NCBI RefSeq assembly: GCF_014055025.1 | Contig: NZ_CP059571.1 | Location: forward strand, 1,364,001 to 1,428,000 | Direction of reading: 5' to 3' | DNA length: 64,000 nt | DNA from: Neisseria bacilliformis | Lineage (GTDB): Bacteria > Pseudomonadota > Gammaproteobacteria > Burkholderiales > Neisseriaceae | Shown: piece after piece, positions 25,879 through 34,371 of the stretch | Layout of the letters: each line of letters opens with the position of its first letter | Position numbering within the stretch: the first letter of the stretch is position 1 | Notes under the pieces: generated by a model | The model's database searches: none | What the model was told of the DNA's origin: nothing | Seen by the model: the letters and a program-made list of their open reading frames with translations, nothing else | Program-made: the position numbers and the translations under genes

Positions 25879-26469
25879 CTATTCCAGCGTAATGCCGTCT
25901 TCCTGCATTTTCGCCAGCAGCGCGGCGAGTTTTTTCTGCGGGTCAAGCAGCGGGTCAAGGATATGCGCCGCCATATTGTCGGCAGACTGCCGGATTGCCG
26001 CTTCGTTTGCGCCGACTGCGCCGTGGAAAATAAACGGCGGCAGGAATTTGGTTTGGATGAGATTAGCGGTTTGTTGCAGCGGCTTCAAAAATTCGCTCAT
26101 GGAATAGCTGTTGTAGCCGCCTGCCTGGTAAGAATCCGCCGGCCCGCCTGTGGAAATGGACGACACCCATTCTTTGCCCGCCAACGCTTTTCCTGTCGGG
26201 CCGTATGCCCAGTTGTAGGTGAGCACGTCGTCAAACCATTGTTTCATCAAGGGCGGCACGGAATACCAGAAAAACGGGTGCTGAAACACCAAGCGGTCGT
26301 GCGCCAACAGTGCGGTCTGTTCGGCGGCAACATCGATTTTGCCGTCCGGATACAGGCTGTACACGCGGCGCACGGTTACATCGGGCAGCCCTTCCAGCCG
26401 CTGCGCCCACAGGCGGTTTACGGTGGATTGTTCCAATTTGGGATGGAAAACATTGATCAGCGTTTTCAT
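25879..26469 (-). CDS. NAD(P)H-dependent flavodoxin-fold oxidoreductase
   Basis: A 196-residue protein of the flavodoxin_2 (MdaB/KefF/YwrO-like) family, cytoplasmic, FMN or FAD dependent. Visible are the N-terminal strand MKTLINVFHPKLEQSTVN, HPFFWYSVPPLMKQWFDDVL and WAYGPTGKALAGK, then STGGPADSYQAGGYN. Members reduce quinones or similar acceptors. It lies on the opposite strand between the ATPase and the binding protein of the metal uptake cluster. A role in releasing iron from a chelate is possible but not shown. Confidence 0.85.
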   Translation of the reverse strand: MKTLINVFHPKLEQSTVNRLWAQRLEGLPDVTVRRVYSLYPDGKIDVAAEQTALLAHDRLVFQHPFFWYSVPPLMKQWFDDVLTYNWAYGPTGKALAGKEWVSSISTGGPADSYQAGGYNSYSMSEFLKPLQQTANLIQTKFLPPFIFHGAVGANEAAIRQSADNMAAHILDPLLDPQKKLAALLAKMQEDGITLE

Positions 26470-26612
26470 TGCAGAGTCTTTTCTTCTGCGTTGGAGAGGC
26501 TTTGCATTATAGTCCCAAACCTAAAGGCCGTCTGAAAGCACAACTTCGGCGCAGCCAAAACCGAAAAAGCAGCCTGAAAACCCATCCACCAACCCAGCAA
26601 AGGAAACCCGAA

Positions 26613-27638
26613 ATGTTCCGACAACCCGTCAAAACCCTTGCCGCAGCCCTGCTCGGCGCAGCTCTTGCCCTCACCCCCGCCCACGCCCGCAGCGTGCGCG
26701 ACATCAAAGGCAACACCGTCGAAATCCCCAACCAGGTCAATCGCATCGCCGATTTATGGCCGGCCAACAACCAAGTCGTCCTGCTGCTGGGCGGCGCGGA
26801 CAAACTCGTCGGCACCGTCGAAGCCATCCAGCAACGCCCGTGGTACGCCAAAGTCTATCCGCACATCAAAAAAGTGCCCGCGCTCTCCAACGGCACCACC
26901 GTGCAAAGCGAAGCCCTGCTTGCCGCCCGCCCCGATGTCGTCCTGCTTTCCCAGCCCGCCATGCAGCAGCAGGTACAGCGCGCCGGCCTCAAAACCGTGC
27001 TGGTCAACTTCCAAAACTACGACGGCCTGAAAAAAACCGTCAGCATCACCGCCGACGTGATCGGCGGCAACGCCCCGCAAATCGCCAAACAGTACAATGC
27101 CGAGCTGGACGCCAACATCCGCTTCGTCTCCGAGCGCACCAAAAACATCCCTGACGCGCAAAAACCGTTGGTGCTGCACATTTCCGACGGCAGCAACCTG
27201 CGCAAAATCGACGGCGGCCGCTCCATCGTCGGCGACTGGATACGCATCGCCGGCGGCCGCACCGCCCTGCCGGACACCGCCAACCTGGCCGAAGTGCCGA
27301 TGGAGGAAATCGTCAAAGCCAACCCCGACATCATCATCATCGGCGGCCGCAACGCCGCGCAGGCCATCGCCAAAATCCGAAAAGACCCCGCCTGGCAAAG
27401 CATCAAAGCCGTCAAAAACAACCGCCTGCACGCCAACCCCGGCGGCACCTTCGGCTGGGACAGATACAGCGCGGAAGGCGCACTGCAAGTGCTGTGGGCA
27501 GGCAAACTGCTCCACCCCGACCGCTTCCGCGACGTGGACATCGCCGCCAAAACGCAGGCGTTTTATAAAAAATACTACCGCTACGATTTGAGCAAAGGAG
27601 ACGCGCAAAGGATTGTGGACGGGCTGGATCCGCAGTAG
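26613..27638 (+). CDS. Metal-chelate ABC transporter periplasmic binding protein
   Basis: A class III (FepB/CeuE/BtuF-like) solute-binding protein of 341 residues. The Sec signal peptide ends about ALTPAHA, followed by SVRDIKGNTVEIPNQVNRIADLWPANNQVVLLLGG. AARPDVVLLSQPA and NPDIIIIGGRNAAQ are the paired lobe motifs. Expected to deliver the ligand to the permease at 23387. Ligand is probably an iron siderophore, but nickel or cobalamin cannot be excluded. AAAGGAAA precedes the ATG. It stands apart from the permease-ATPase pair. Confidence 0.88.
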   Translation: MFRQPVKTLAAALLGAALALTPAHARSVRDIKGNTVEIPNQVNRIADLWPANNQVVLLLGGADKLVGTVEAIQQRPWYAKVYPHIKKVPALSNGTTVQSEALLAARPDVVLLSQPAMQQQVQRAGLKTVLVNFQNYDGLKKTVSITADVIGGNAPQIAKQYNAELDANIRFVSERTKNIPDAQKPLVLHISDGSNLRKIDGGRSIVGDWIRIAGGRTALPDTANLAEVPMEEIVKANPDIIIIGGRNAAQAIAKIRKDPAWQSIKAVKNNRLHANPGGTFGWDRYSAEGALQVLWAGKLLHPDRFRDVDIAAKTQAFYKKYYRYDLSKGDAQRIVDGLDPQ

Positions 27639-27660
27639 GCGAACCGCAGCCGTACAGAAA

Positions 27661-27695
27661 GAGGCCGTCTGAAATGGTGTTTTCAGACGGCCTCT
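27661..27695 (+). terminator. Uptake-sequence hairpin behind the binding-protein gene
   Basis: GAGGCCGTCTGAAA and TTTCAGACGGCCTC with a short loop, 22 bases after the stop. Confidence 0.65.
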
Positions 27696-27701
27696 GCCGC
27701 A

Positions 27702-27772
27702 TTGCAGGGTGGGTCTTGCCCCACCGTTTCAGAGACAGATTCGGCAATGGTGGGTCGAGATCCACCCTACAT
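27702..27772. repeat. Paired GTGGGTC palindrome element, copy 3
   Basis: TTGCAGGGTGGGTCTTGCCC and inverted GTGGGTCGAGATCCACCCTA; core shares TTTCAGA...CAGATTCGGC with the copy at 12222. Confidence 0.75.
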
Positions 27773-27884
27773 CGGGTTTTCAGAAACGCCATCCCCGCGT
27801 TTATGCTCCGCAGGAGTACTGGCGGGGACGGACTTTCGGGTTTTGCCGCTGCAACAAATCTGCGCGTTTCCAAGAAACCAAACC

Positions 27885-28220
27885 GAAACCGCGTGCGTGG
27901 CTGCGCCACACACCCTACCTCAACGGCAGAGGCCGTCTGAAAAAGCAAAATCCGCTTTTCAGACGGCCTCTATTTCTGCTTCCAACAAATCCGCGTTTTC
28001 CCGACAACCGAAACCGCGTGCGTGGCTTGCGCCACACACCCTACCTCAATGGCAGAGGCCGTCTGAAAAAACAAAATCTGCTTTTCAGACGGCCTCTATT
28101 TCTGCTTCCAACAAATCCGCGTTTTCCCGACAACCGAAACCGCGTGCGTGGCTGCGCCACACACCCTGCCTGAACGACAAAGGCCGTCTGAAAAAGCAAA
28201 ATCCGCTTTTCAGACGGTCT
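27885..28220. repeat. 126-bp tandem repeat, about 2.5 units
   Basis: Each unit consists of a GTGTGG right arm (CCGCGTGCGTGGC...CACACACCCT), an inverted AG uptake-sequence pair, and CTATTTCTGCTTCCAACAAA followed by TCCGCGTTTTC. The unit start GGCAGAGGCC is at 27925 and again at 28051, exactly 126 bp apart, with few mismatches. Confidence 0.8.
28181..28220 (-). terminator. Uptake-sequence hairpin behind etfD
   Basis: AGGCCGTCTGAAAAAGC and GCTTTTCAGACGGTCT, one mismatch, 18 bases beyond the etfD stop. Confidence 0.6.
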
Positions 28221-28238
28221 TTTGTCTGTTTTGCCGGT

Positions 28239-29897
28239 TTACATTTCGCCGTAGTTCGGGCCGCCGCCGCCTTCGGGGCAGATCCAGGTGATGTTTTGGG
28301 TGGGGTCTTTGATGTCGCAGGTTTTGCAGTGGATGCAGTTGGCGGCGTTGATTTGCAGGCGGGGCGTGCCGTTTTCGTGGTGGATTTCGTACACGCCGGC
28401 GGGGCAGTAGCGGGTTTCGGGGCTGGCGTATTCTGTGTAGTTGACGGCTATCATGGCCTGCGGGTCGCGCAGCAGGAGGTGGGAGGGCTGGTTTTCTTCG
28501 TGGCTGACGTTGGCGAGGAAGACGCTGTCGCTGCGGTTGAAGGTGAGGACGCCGTCGGGTTTGGGGTAGGCGATGGGGCGGCAGGCGGCGGCTTTTTGCA
28601 GGCTGTCGTGGTCGGTGCCGTGGTGTTTGAGCGTCCAGGGGGTGCGGCCTTTGAACAGGTATTGTTCGAGGGCGGTGTAGGCGAAGGCCGGCCACATGCC
28701 CCATTTGAAGGCCGGGCGGATGTTGCGGGCGGCGTGAAGTTCGCGGTAGAGCCAGCTTTGCTCGAACAGGTTTTGGTAGGCAGCGGCTTCTTTGCCGCTT
28801 TGGGCGGTTTCGCCGTCGTCGTCCAGCACGGGGAAGACGGCTTCGGCGGCGAGCATGGCGGATTTGATGGCGCAGTGGATGCCTTTGATGCGGGGGACGT
28901 TGAGAAAGCCTGCAGCGTCGCCGATGAGTGCCGCGCCGGGGACGGTGAGGCGGGGCAGGCTTTGCAGGCCGCCTTCGCTGAGCGCGCGCGCGCCGTAGGC
29001 GATGCGGCGGCCGCCCGCGAAGGTGGGGGCGATGGCGGGGTGGGTTTTGAAGCGTTGGAATTCTTCAAAGGGGGAGAGGTAGGGGTTTTGGTAGTCGAGG
29101 CCGACGACGAAGCCGACGGCGACTTTGTTGCCGTCGAGGTGGTAGAGGAAGGAGCCGCCGTAGGTTTTGCGATCGAGCGGCCAGCCGGTGCTGTGGAGGA
29201 CGAGGCCGGGGCGGGCGTGTTCGGCCTGGATTTCCCAGATTTCTTTGATGCCGAGGCCGTAGGTGGGCGGCTGGCTGTTTTTATCGAGGCCGAAGCGGCG
29301 GATGAGTTGTTTGGCAAGCGAGCCCCGGCAGCCTTCGGCAAGCAGGGTTTGTTGGGCGCAGAGTTCCATGCCGCTCTGGAAGTTGCCGGTGGGCTGCCCG
29401 TCTTTGCCGACGCCCATGTCGCCGGTGGCGATGCCTTTGACCGAGCCGTCGGGGTGGTAGAGGATTTCGGAGGCGGCGAAGCCGGGGTAGATTTCGACGC
29501 CGAGCGCTTCGGCCTGTTCGGCCAGCCAGCGGGTGAGCAGGCCGAGGCTGATGATGTAGTTGCCTTCGTTGCGGAAGCTGGGGGCGGTGGGGAGGGTGAA
29601 GGCGTGTTTTTCGGTGAGGAAGAGGACGCGGTCTTCGCTGACGCTGCGGGTGAGGGGCGCGCCGGTTTCGCGCCAGTCGGGCAGAAGTTCGGTGAGGGCT
29701 TTGGGGTCGATGACCGCGCCGGAGAGGATGTTCGCGCCCACTTCCGAGCCTTTTTCGACGATGCAGACGCCGATGTCGCGGCCGTTTTCCTGTGCGAGCT
29801 GTTTGAGGCGGATGGCGGCGGCGAGGCCGGCGGGGCCGGCGCCGACGATGAGCACGTCGTAGTACATGCTTTCGCGTTCGATGGTGGTGGTGTCCAT
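28239..29897 (-). CDS. Electron transfer flavoprotein-ubiquinone oxidoreductase
   Basis: Membrane-associated FAD and [4Fe-4S] enzyme of 552 residues that passes electrons from ETF to ubiquinone. The FAD dinucleotide motif DVLIVGAGPAGLAAAIRL is at residues about 14-31, the middle has the FAD/quinone domain, and the C-terminus carries the cluster CIHCKTCDIKD...WICPEGGGG. Two starts are possible, at 29897 and 29867; the upstream one is kept because both lack a strong ribosome site. The ETF subunits (etfAB) are not in this window. Confidence 0.95.
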   Translation of the reverse strand: MDTTTIERESMYYDVLIVGAGPAGLAAAIRLKQLAQENGRDIGVCIVEKGSEVGANILSGAVIDPKALTELLPDWRETGAPLTRSVSEDRVLFLTEKHAFTLPTAPSFRNEGNYIISLGLLTRWLAEQAEALGVEIYPGFAASEILYHPDGSVKGIATGDMGVGKDGQPTGNFQSGMELCAQQTLLAEGCRGSLAKQLIRRFGLDKNSQPPTYGLGIKEIWEIQAEHARPGLVLHSTGWPLDRKTYGGSFLYHLDGNKVAVGFVVGLDYQNPYLSPFEEFQRFKTHPAIAPTFAGGRRIAYGARALSEGGLQSLPRLTVPGAALIGDAAGFLNVPRIKGIHCAIKSAMLAAEAVFPVLDDDGETAQSGKEAAAYQNLFEQSWLYRELHAARNIRPAFKWGMWPAFAYTALEQYLFKGRTPWTLKHHGTDHDSLQKAAACRPIAYPKPDGVLTFNRSDSVFLANVSHEENQPSHLLLRDPQAMIAVNYTEYASPETRYCPAGVYEIHHENGTPRLQINAANCIHCKTCDIKDPTQNITWICPEGGGGPNYGEM

Positions 29898-29930
29898 GTT
29901 TTTGTTTTTTATGTGGTTTGCTGTGGCGTG

Positions 29931-29968
29931 AGGCCGTCTGAAAACGGGTTTGCGCTTTCAGACGGCCT
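29931..29968 (-). terminator. Uptake-sequence hairpin
   Basis: AGGCCGTCTGAAAACGG and TTTCAGACGGCCT, just behind the lipoprotein gene at 29975. Confidence 0.6.
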
Positions 29969-29974
29969 GTGTGT

Positions 29975-30418
29975 TTATTTTTTGATGCCCTCGAACAGGC
30001 GGGCGATGATGCCGTCGGCCTGCGCCTGCAAATCGGGGGCGGTGCGGTAGGTTTTTTCGTCGTTGACCGAGTATTTCACTGCGCCGACGGCGTATTCGGG
30101 CGTGCGCAGGATGAGGGAGGCTTTGCGCACGGTGGCATCGTTGCCGCCGGATTTGAAGCGCAGGTTGTAGGGGCATTCGGGCTGATAGAGTTTTTTGTCG
30201 TAGCCGGCGACGGTTTCGCTGGCGATGCCGCGTTTTTGCAGCGCGGCGGCGAAGTGGCGGTCGAGGCCGACGGGGCGCGCGCTGTCGTTGCGGATGATGC
30301 AGACTTTGCGGATGTTGGGCAGGTCGTCTTTTTTGGCGTATTTGACGGCGGAGGACGACTGGCAGGCGGCCAGCGCGGCGGCGGCCAGGAGGAGGGCGGC
30401 GGTTTGTTTGGCGTTCAT
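29975..30418 (-). CDS. Small predicted lipoprotein, unknown function
   Basis: A 147-residue protein with a lipoprotein signal, cleaved in LAAC19Q. The mature part (KVCIIRNDSARPVGLDRHF, EYAVGAVKYSVNDEKTYR) has one further Cys pair (KVCII and PECPY). I do not recognise a named family with certainty; it resembles small lipoproteins of the Sbal_3080 type. It is followed by its own uptake-sequence hairpin and lies between smpB and the ETF-QO gene on the same strand. Confidence 0.75.
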   Translation of the reverse strand: MNAKQTAALLLAAAALAACQSSSAVKYAKKDDLPNIRKVCIIRNDSARPVGLDRHFAAALQKRGIASETVAGYDKKLYQPECPYNLRFKSGGNDATVRKASLILRTPEYAVGAVKYSVNDEKTYRTAPDLQAQADGIIARLFEGIKK

Positions 30419-30514
30419 GGTGTTTTCCTGTGTTTTTTTTTGGGGGGTAAAAATTTCAGACGGCCTGTCCCGCTGAGGCCGTCTGAAAAGTGAAAGCGTA
30501 TGGCAAAACAGACC

Positions 30515-30961
30515 TTAGCGCGTGTTTTTCATCAGACGCTGTTTCTCGCGTTTCCAGTCGGCTTCTTTCAGGCTTTGGCGTTTGTCGTGCTGTTTTTTGC
30601 CCTTGGCCAGGCCGATGTCCATTTTGATGTAGCCGCGTTTGTAGTGCAGGTTGAGCGGCACGAGGGTGTAGCCGCTGCGCTCGACCTTGCCGATGAGCTT
30701 GTTGATTTCGCCCTGTTTGAGCAGCAGCTTGCGCGCTCGCACGGGGTCGGGGCGCACGTGGGTGGAGGCAGTGGGCAGGGCGGTGATGTGGCTGCCGACG
30801 AGGTAGAAGGCGTCTTTTTTCCAGTGGATGTAGCTTTCTTTGAGCTGGACGCGGCCGGCGCGCACGGCTTTCACTTCCCAGCCGTCGAGTACCAGCCCCG
30901 CTTCGATTTCGTCTTCGATAAAGTAGTCGTGATAGGCTTTTCTGTTGTTGGCGATGCTCAT
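30515..30961 (-). CDS. smpB: SsrA-binding protein SmpB
   Basis: Binds tmRNA and delivers it to stalled ribosomes for trans-translation. It has 148 residues. Landmarks are [47 protein letters not shown] and the basic C-terminal tail [20 protein letters not shown] that inserts near the decoding centre. The ATG at 30961 is chosen because all homologues start here; the frame is open further upstream but meaningless. The tmRNA gene itself is not in the window. Confidence 0.97.
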   Translation of the reverse strand: MSIANNRKAYHDYFIEDEIEAGLVLDGWEVKAVRAGRVQLKESYIHWKKDAFYLVGSHITALPTASTHVRPDPVRARKLLLKQGEINKLIGKVERSGYTLVPLNLHYKRGYIKMDIGLAKGKKQHDKRQSLKEADWKREKQRLMKNTR

Positions 30962-31066
30962 TGGGCGACCCTTGTTTTTGGCAGGGCGGCATTGTAGCAG
31001 AAAGCGTTTTGCGCCGCGCCCCGTCAACGTTGCCGCTATAATCGCGCTTTTTTGTGGAGACGGATG

Positions 31067-31492
31067 ATGCGCGCGCAGGGCAAATGGATTACGGCCGCCG
31101 TGTTGCTGTTGGCGTTTGCCGCCGTGAAGCTGGCGGCTCTGCATTGGTGGACGCAGCGGCAGCCCGCCGCCGTGGAGGTTGCGGCCTGCGACATCGCGGC
31201 GGGCTGCACGCTGCCCGGCGGCGCGGTGCTGCGTTTTGCCCCCGCCGCCGCCTTGCAAAAGCCGTTTGACATTGTGCTCGACGGGGCGGATGGCGCGCGC
31301 GAAGTGTCGGTGAGCTTTTCCATGCGCGATATGGACATGGGTTTCAACCGCTACGATTTGCGGCGCGATGCGGCGGGCAGATGGTCGGCCGCCGGCGTGC
31401 GCCTGCCGCTGTGCACCGAAGCGCGGCACGATTTCTCGGCCGACGTGGCGGTAGACGGCAGGGTGTACAGCGTGCCGTTTTCGGCTTACTGA
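31067..31492 (+). CDS. Membrane-anchored protein of unknown function
   Basis: 141 residues with one N-terminal membrane segment ([19 protein letters not shown]) and an exported domain containing three cysteines ([21 protein letters not shown]) and the stretch [19 protein letters not shown]. No family is recognised. The second ATG of ATGATG is preferred because GGAG lies 7 bases before it. A TATAAT-like box is at 31037-31042, without a clear -35. It is divergent from smpB and ends at an uptake hairpin. Confidence 0.7.
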   Translation: MRAQGKWITAAVLLLAFAAVKLAALHWWTQRQPAAVEVAACDIAAGCTLPGGAVLRFAPAAALQKPFDIVLDGADGAREVSVSFSMRDMDMGFNRYDLRRDAAGRWSAAGVRLPLCTEARHDFSADVAVDGRVYSVPFSAY

Positions 31493-31510
31493 CTGTTGCG
31501 GATACGGCAG

Positions 31511-31552
31511 AAGGCCGTCTGAAAAAAGCTTTTCTGTTTTTCAGACGGCCTT
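31511..31552 (+). terminator. Uptake-sequence hairpin
   Basis: AAGGCCGTCTGAAAAA and TTTTTCAGACGGCCTT, 19 bases behind the preceding stop. Confidence 0.65.
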
Positions 31553-31621
31553 ATAGAGCCTGTTAACAATCGGCCTTGCGGCTGCGTTTGCTATGGAATT
31601 ACTTTTTAAATTCGGAAAGTC

Positions 31622-31981
31622 ATGATGCAAAAATCAATATTGCCGGCTGTTTTGCTTGTTAGCGCCTGTATCCCCATACGTGTCGTCTCCAAATACAGCC
31701 CTGATGTTTATAATAATTACACGGTAATACAGGGCATTCAGAAATACGGCAGCATGGGACACACCGACATAGTCAAAAGAAAGAAAGACGTTTTAGATTG
31801 CGGAGTAAGAAAATTAAACAACGGAACATTAGATGTAAATGTTCGATATCCCGATATGTCTGACGAGCAGGTGGATATATGAAGAAACGCTATATACAAG
31901 TGCCTCAAACAGAAAGGGTATGCAATCATCAGCCCGTCGAATTGCACTGACAAAGGCAAATCCTTAGGCATTTGTAATTGA
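31622..31981 (+). pseudogene. Small lipoprotein gene interrupted by an in-frame TGA
   Basis: The open frame begins MMQKSILPAVLLVSAC with a lipobox (cleavage before C16) and stops at TGA 31880-31882 after 86 residues. The same frame continues for 32 sensible codons (YKCLKQKGYAIISPSNCTD and on) to a TGA at 31979-31981. A TGG-to-TGA change would explain this: the full protein would be about 119 residues with four extra cysteines. Base composition is clearly AT-richer than the neighbours. Family unknown; a short but functional lipoprotein cannot be excluded. Confidence 0.65.
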
Positions 31982-32236
31982 CGCATCATCACTGCGGGCA
32001 AGCGCAGCGCGGGTTATACGTAGGGTGTGCCGCCCCGCGTCGCACACGCTCCATGCGATACCTGCCGCGCCAAAGGCCGTCTGAATGTCCCAAACCTGCT
32101 TTTAATTGCACGGGAGTTCGTTTTCGGAAACGTCATTCCTGGGCAGGCGGGAACGGCCTTTAAGTGTCTGCCCGCACAGTTTCCCGCAAAACCCCAAACC
32201 GCGTGCGTCGCGGGGCGACTCTTTACGGTATGCGGG

Positions 32237-32716
32237 CTATTCTTTCCAAAGTTTGAACAAAAACACAATCAGCCACAGTAGCAATAGAATCCAAATACTG
32301 AGCAGGAAATCAAACAGTTTCCGGCCAAGACTGTTATGCCCGTATACAGCAGCAAGCGTGGCGGCATCATCCGGATGGGTGTAGGAGCGAACAGGGCTGA
32401 CGTAGGTTTCGCCCTCATCTCCAACCACTCTTGAGCCGTCGCCCAGCAAACGGGCGATGTCGATCATCAGAGCCAGCAACGTATCATCCGGACCGATGGC
32501 CAATAGTTCTCTGTTTCCTTCATCACACACTTCGTAAAACAAAGTACGTTCTTGATCGTCGGCACGGTAAAAATACTGTTGGCCGCTATCGTCGGTATCG
32601 GCGTAAAAATCGAAATTTTTCCGCAGCCATGCGGCCAATACCTGAGGCCGGTTAAGCATTTTCGCTGATGCAGCAGTATCCTTTGCAGTATTAATAATTC
32701 TGACATGGTAACCCAT
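32237..32716 (-). CDS. Hypothetical tail-anchored membrane protein
   Basis: 159 residues: a soluble N-terminal domain (WLRKNFDFYADTDDSGQQYF, LLAIGPDDTLLALMIDIARLLGD) and one C-terminal membrane helix (LSIWILLLLWLIVFLFKLW). The ATG at 32716 has GAAGG upstream. No family recognised. Lower GC than flanking housekeeping genes and close to the broken lipoprotein gene, so this 1.1-kb pocket may be acquired. Confidence 0.65.
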   Translation of the reverse strand: MGYHVRIINTAKDTAASAKMLNRPQVLAAWLRKNFDFYADTDDSGQQYFYRADDQERTLFYEVCDEGNRELLAIGPDDTLLALMIDIARLLGDGSRVVGDEGETYVSPVRSYTHPDDAATLAAVYGHNSLGRKLFDFLLSIWILLLLWLIVFLFKLWKE

Positions 32717-32777
32717 CAATTTTCCTTCATCTGAAATTCACAGCAAACGCAACCTGCATGCAGGCCGGTTCTGTGTT

Positions 32778-32818
32778 AAGGCCGTCTGAAAGCCCTTGTT
32801 CGGTTTTCAGACGGCCTT
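32778..32818. terminator. Uptake-sequence hairpin
   Basis: AAGGCCGTCTGAAAG and CTTTTCAGACGGCCTT-like partner with a short loop, between the tail-anchored protein gene and the DUF3108 gene. Confidence 0.55.
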
Positions 32819-32880
32819 CTGCCATGTGTACGGGGTTCGTCCGCGCCTTATCGTCTTGCCTTTGCGCACAAAACGGCGGT

Positions 32881-33552
32881 TTAAGGTTTGACGGTTTGGC
32901 CGTTGATTTTCAGGCCGGTGAGTTTGAGGTTGTAGGTGGTGCCGTTGTCGATGTAGCTGATTTTGGCGGGGATGTTGCCGAAGGCGGGGGCGAAGGCGTA
33001 GTTGACGGTGTCGTCGCCGCGTTTGACGGTGTAGTTTTCGACGGTGGTTTTGCCGCCCGCGAAGGCGTATTGCGCGGAGCCGGTTTTGGAGAGGCCGCCG
33101 ATGTTGTAGAGGCGTTTGCCGTTGGTGATGCGGATGCCGGCGGGCAGTTTGCCGTCGGTGGCGGCCAGCTGCCAGGCGAGGGCGAAGAGGTCGAGGATTT
33201 GGCCGGGGGCGGCTTCGGTTTGTTCTTGGCCGGCTTTGCCGTAGGTGATTTTGCCGCCGCCGAATTTGGCTTCGGCATAGGTTTTGCCTTTGCGGATGTC
33301 TTTGTAGTAGGCCGGGTGCAGGGCGTTGCCGCTGATGGTGCCGCCGCTCTCGAAGCGGAAGTTGTAAAGCGGCACTTTGATGACGGAGACGATGGTGTAG
33401 GCGTTGCCGCTGCGCTTGAAGCTCATGGTGGCGGGAATGCCGTAGGGGCCGCTGTATTGCAGCTCGGCGTTTTGCGGCAGTTCGGCGGCGGGGGCGGACA
33501 GGGCGGCGGCGAGGGCGAGGAGGGGGGCGAGGGTTTTTACGGGGTGTTTCAC
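32881..33552 (-). CDS. DUF3108-domain periplasmic protein
   Basis: 223 residues with a Sec signal peptide cut after SAPAA. The mature domain (LQYSGPYGIPATMSFKRSGNAYTIVSVIKVPLYNF, DLFALAWQLAA) matches the DUF3108 family of periplasmic proteins without assigned function; these form a beta-rich fold often linked to envelope integrity. The gene lies directly downstream of the cyclophilin gene on the same strand, with 120 bp between them. Confidence 0.8.
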   Translation of the reverse strand: MKHPVKTLAPLLALAAALSAPAAELPQNAELQYSGPYGIPATMSFKRSGNAYTIVSVIKVPLYNFRFESGGTISGNALHPAYYKDIRKGKTYAEAKFGGGKITYGKAGQEQTEAAPGQILDLFALAWQLAATDGKLPAGIRITNGKRLYNIGGLSKTGSAQYAFAGGKTTVENYTVKRGDDTVNYAFAPAFGNIPAKISYIDNGTTYNLKLTGLKINGQTVKP

Positions 33553-33674
33553 GGGGTTCTCTCTGTGTTGGCGGGGGAATCGGAGGCCGTCCCCGCCTGT
33601 GCGGGGATGACGTTTCTGAAAAGCAGGTTGGCAAATCCGGTTTTTCAGACGGCCTCTGCTCTTTGCGCGGCCGG

Positions 33675-34238
33675 TTATTTCAATACGGTTACTTTGCGGA
33701 TGACGACGGGCTGCACGGGCACGTTCTGATGGAAGCCGTAGTCGCCGGTTTTCACTTTGGCGATGGCGCGCACGACGTTCATGCCGCCGGTTACTTTGCC
33801 GAACACGGCGTAGCCGTAGCCGGAAGGGCTGTCGTTTTTGTGGTCGAGGTTGGGGTTGTCGGCGAGGTTGATGAAAAACTGGCTGGTGGCGGAATGGGGG
33901 TTGCCGGTGCGCGCCATGGCGATGGTGCCTGTGGTGTTTTTCAGGCCGTTGGCCGCTTCGTTGGCGATGGCTTTTTCGGTGTCTTTCTGGGTCATGCCGG
34001 AGGTGAAGCCGCCGCCCTGGATCATGAAGCCGTCGATGACGCGGTGGAACAGGGTGTTGTCGTAGAAGCCGCTTTTGGCGTAGCGCACGAAGTTGGCGAC
34101 GGTTTTCGGGGCGCGTTTTTCGTCGAGGGTGAGGCTGATTTTGCCGAGGCTGGTGTCGATTTCGACGGGGGTGTCGGCCTGTGCGGGCAGGGCGGCGCAG
34201 AGGAGGGCGGCGAGGAGGAGGCGGGCGGGGCGGTTCAT
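33675..34238 (-). CDS. Periplasmic cyclophilin-type peptidyl-prolyl isomerase
   Basis: 187 residues: signal peptide cut after LPAQA, then a complete cyclophilin domain. FHRVIDGFMIQGGGF, GTIAMARTGNPHSATSQFFIN and YAVFGKVTGGMNVV carry the catalytic Arg and substrate-binding residues. It speeds cis-trans isomerisation of prolyl bonds in the periplasm, as PpiA does. The start at 34238 is the first Met before the signal peptide and has GGACCAA upstream. Confidence 0.93.
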   Translation of the reverse strand: MNRPARLLLAALLCAALPAQADTPVEIDTSLGKISLTLDEKRAPKTVANFVRYAKSGFYDNTLFHRVIDGFMIQGGGFTSGMTQKDTEKAIANEAANGLKNTTGTIAMARTGNPHSATSQFFINLADNPNLDHKNDSPSGYGYAVFGKVTGGMNVVRAIAKVKTGDYGFHQNVPVQPVVIRKVTVLK

Positions 34239-34371
34239 GGTTGGTCCTTTCGTTTGGTGTCGGATGTTTGTTTGACGGGCTTGTCGGTAATCAATGGTTT
34301 GGCGGCTTTGAGGCCGTCTGAAAACTGTGTTTTCCGTTTTGGGCTGCGCCGAAGCTGCGCTTTCAGAAACG

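Larger units (their letters stand above)
27639..28238. other. 600-bp repeat block between binding protein and etfD
   Basis: No gene is seen. An uptake hairpin (27661-27695), a paired GTGGGTC element (27702-27772), a GTCATCCCCGCG unit near 27787, and the 126-bp tandem repeat (27885-28220). Confidence 0.7.

Noticed and set aside
25879-26469. Siderophore-reductase name for the flavodoxin-fold protein
   Set aside because: Family membership (NAD(P)H quinone-type oxidoreductase) is visible, but nothing in the sequence ties it to iron release; only its position does.
27885-28220. Possible CRISPR array
   Set aside because: The repeat unit is 126 bp, contains uptake sequences and an element arm, has no distinct spacers, and there are no cas genes.
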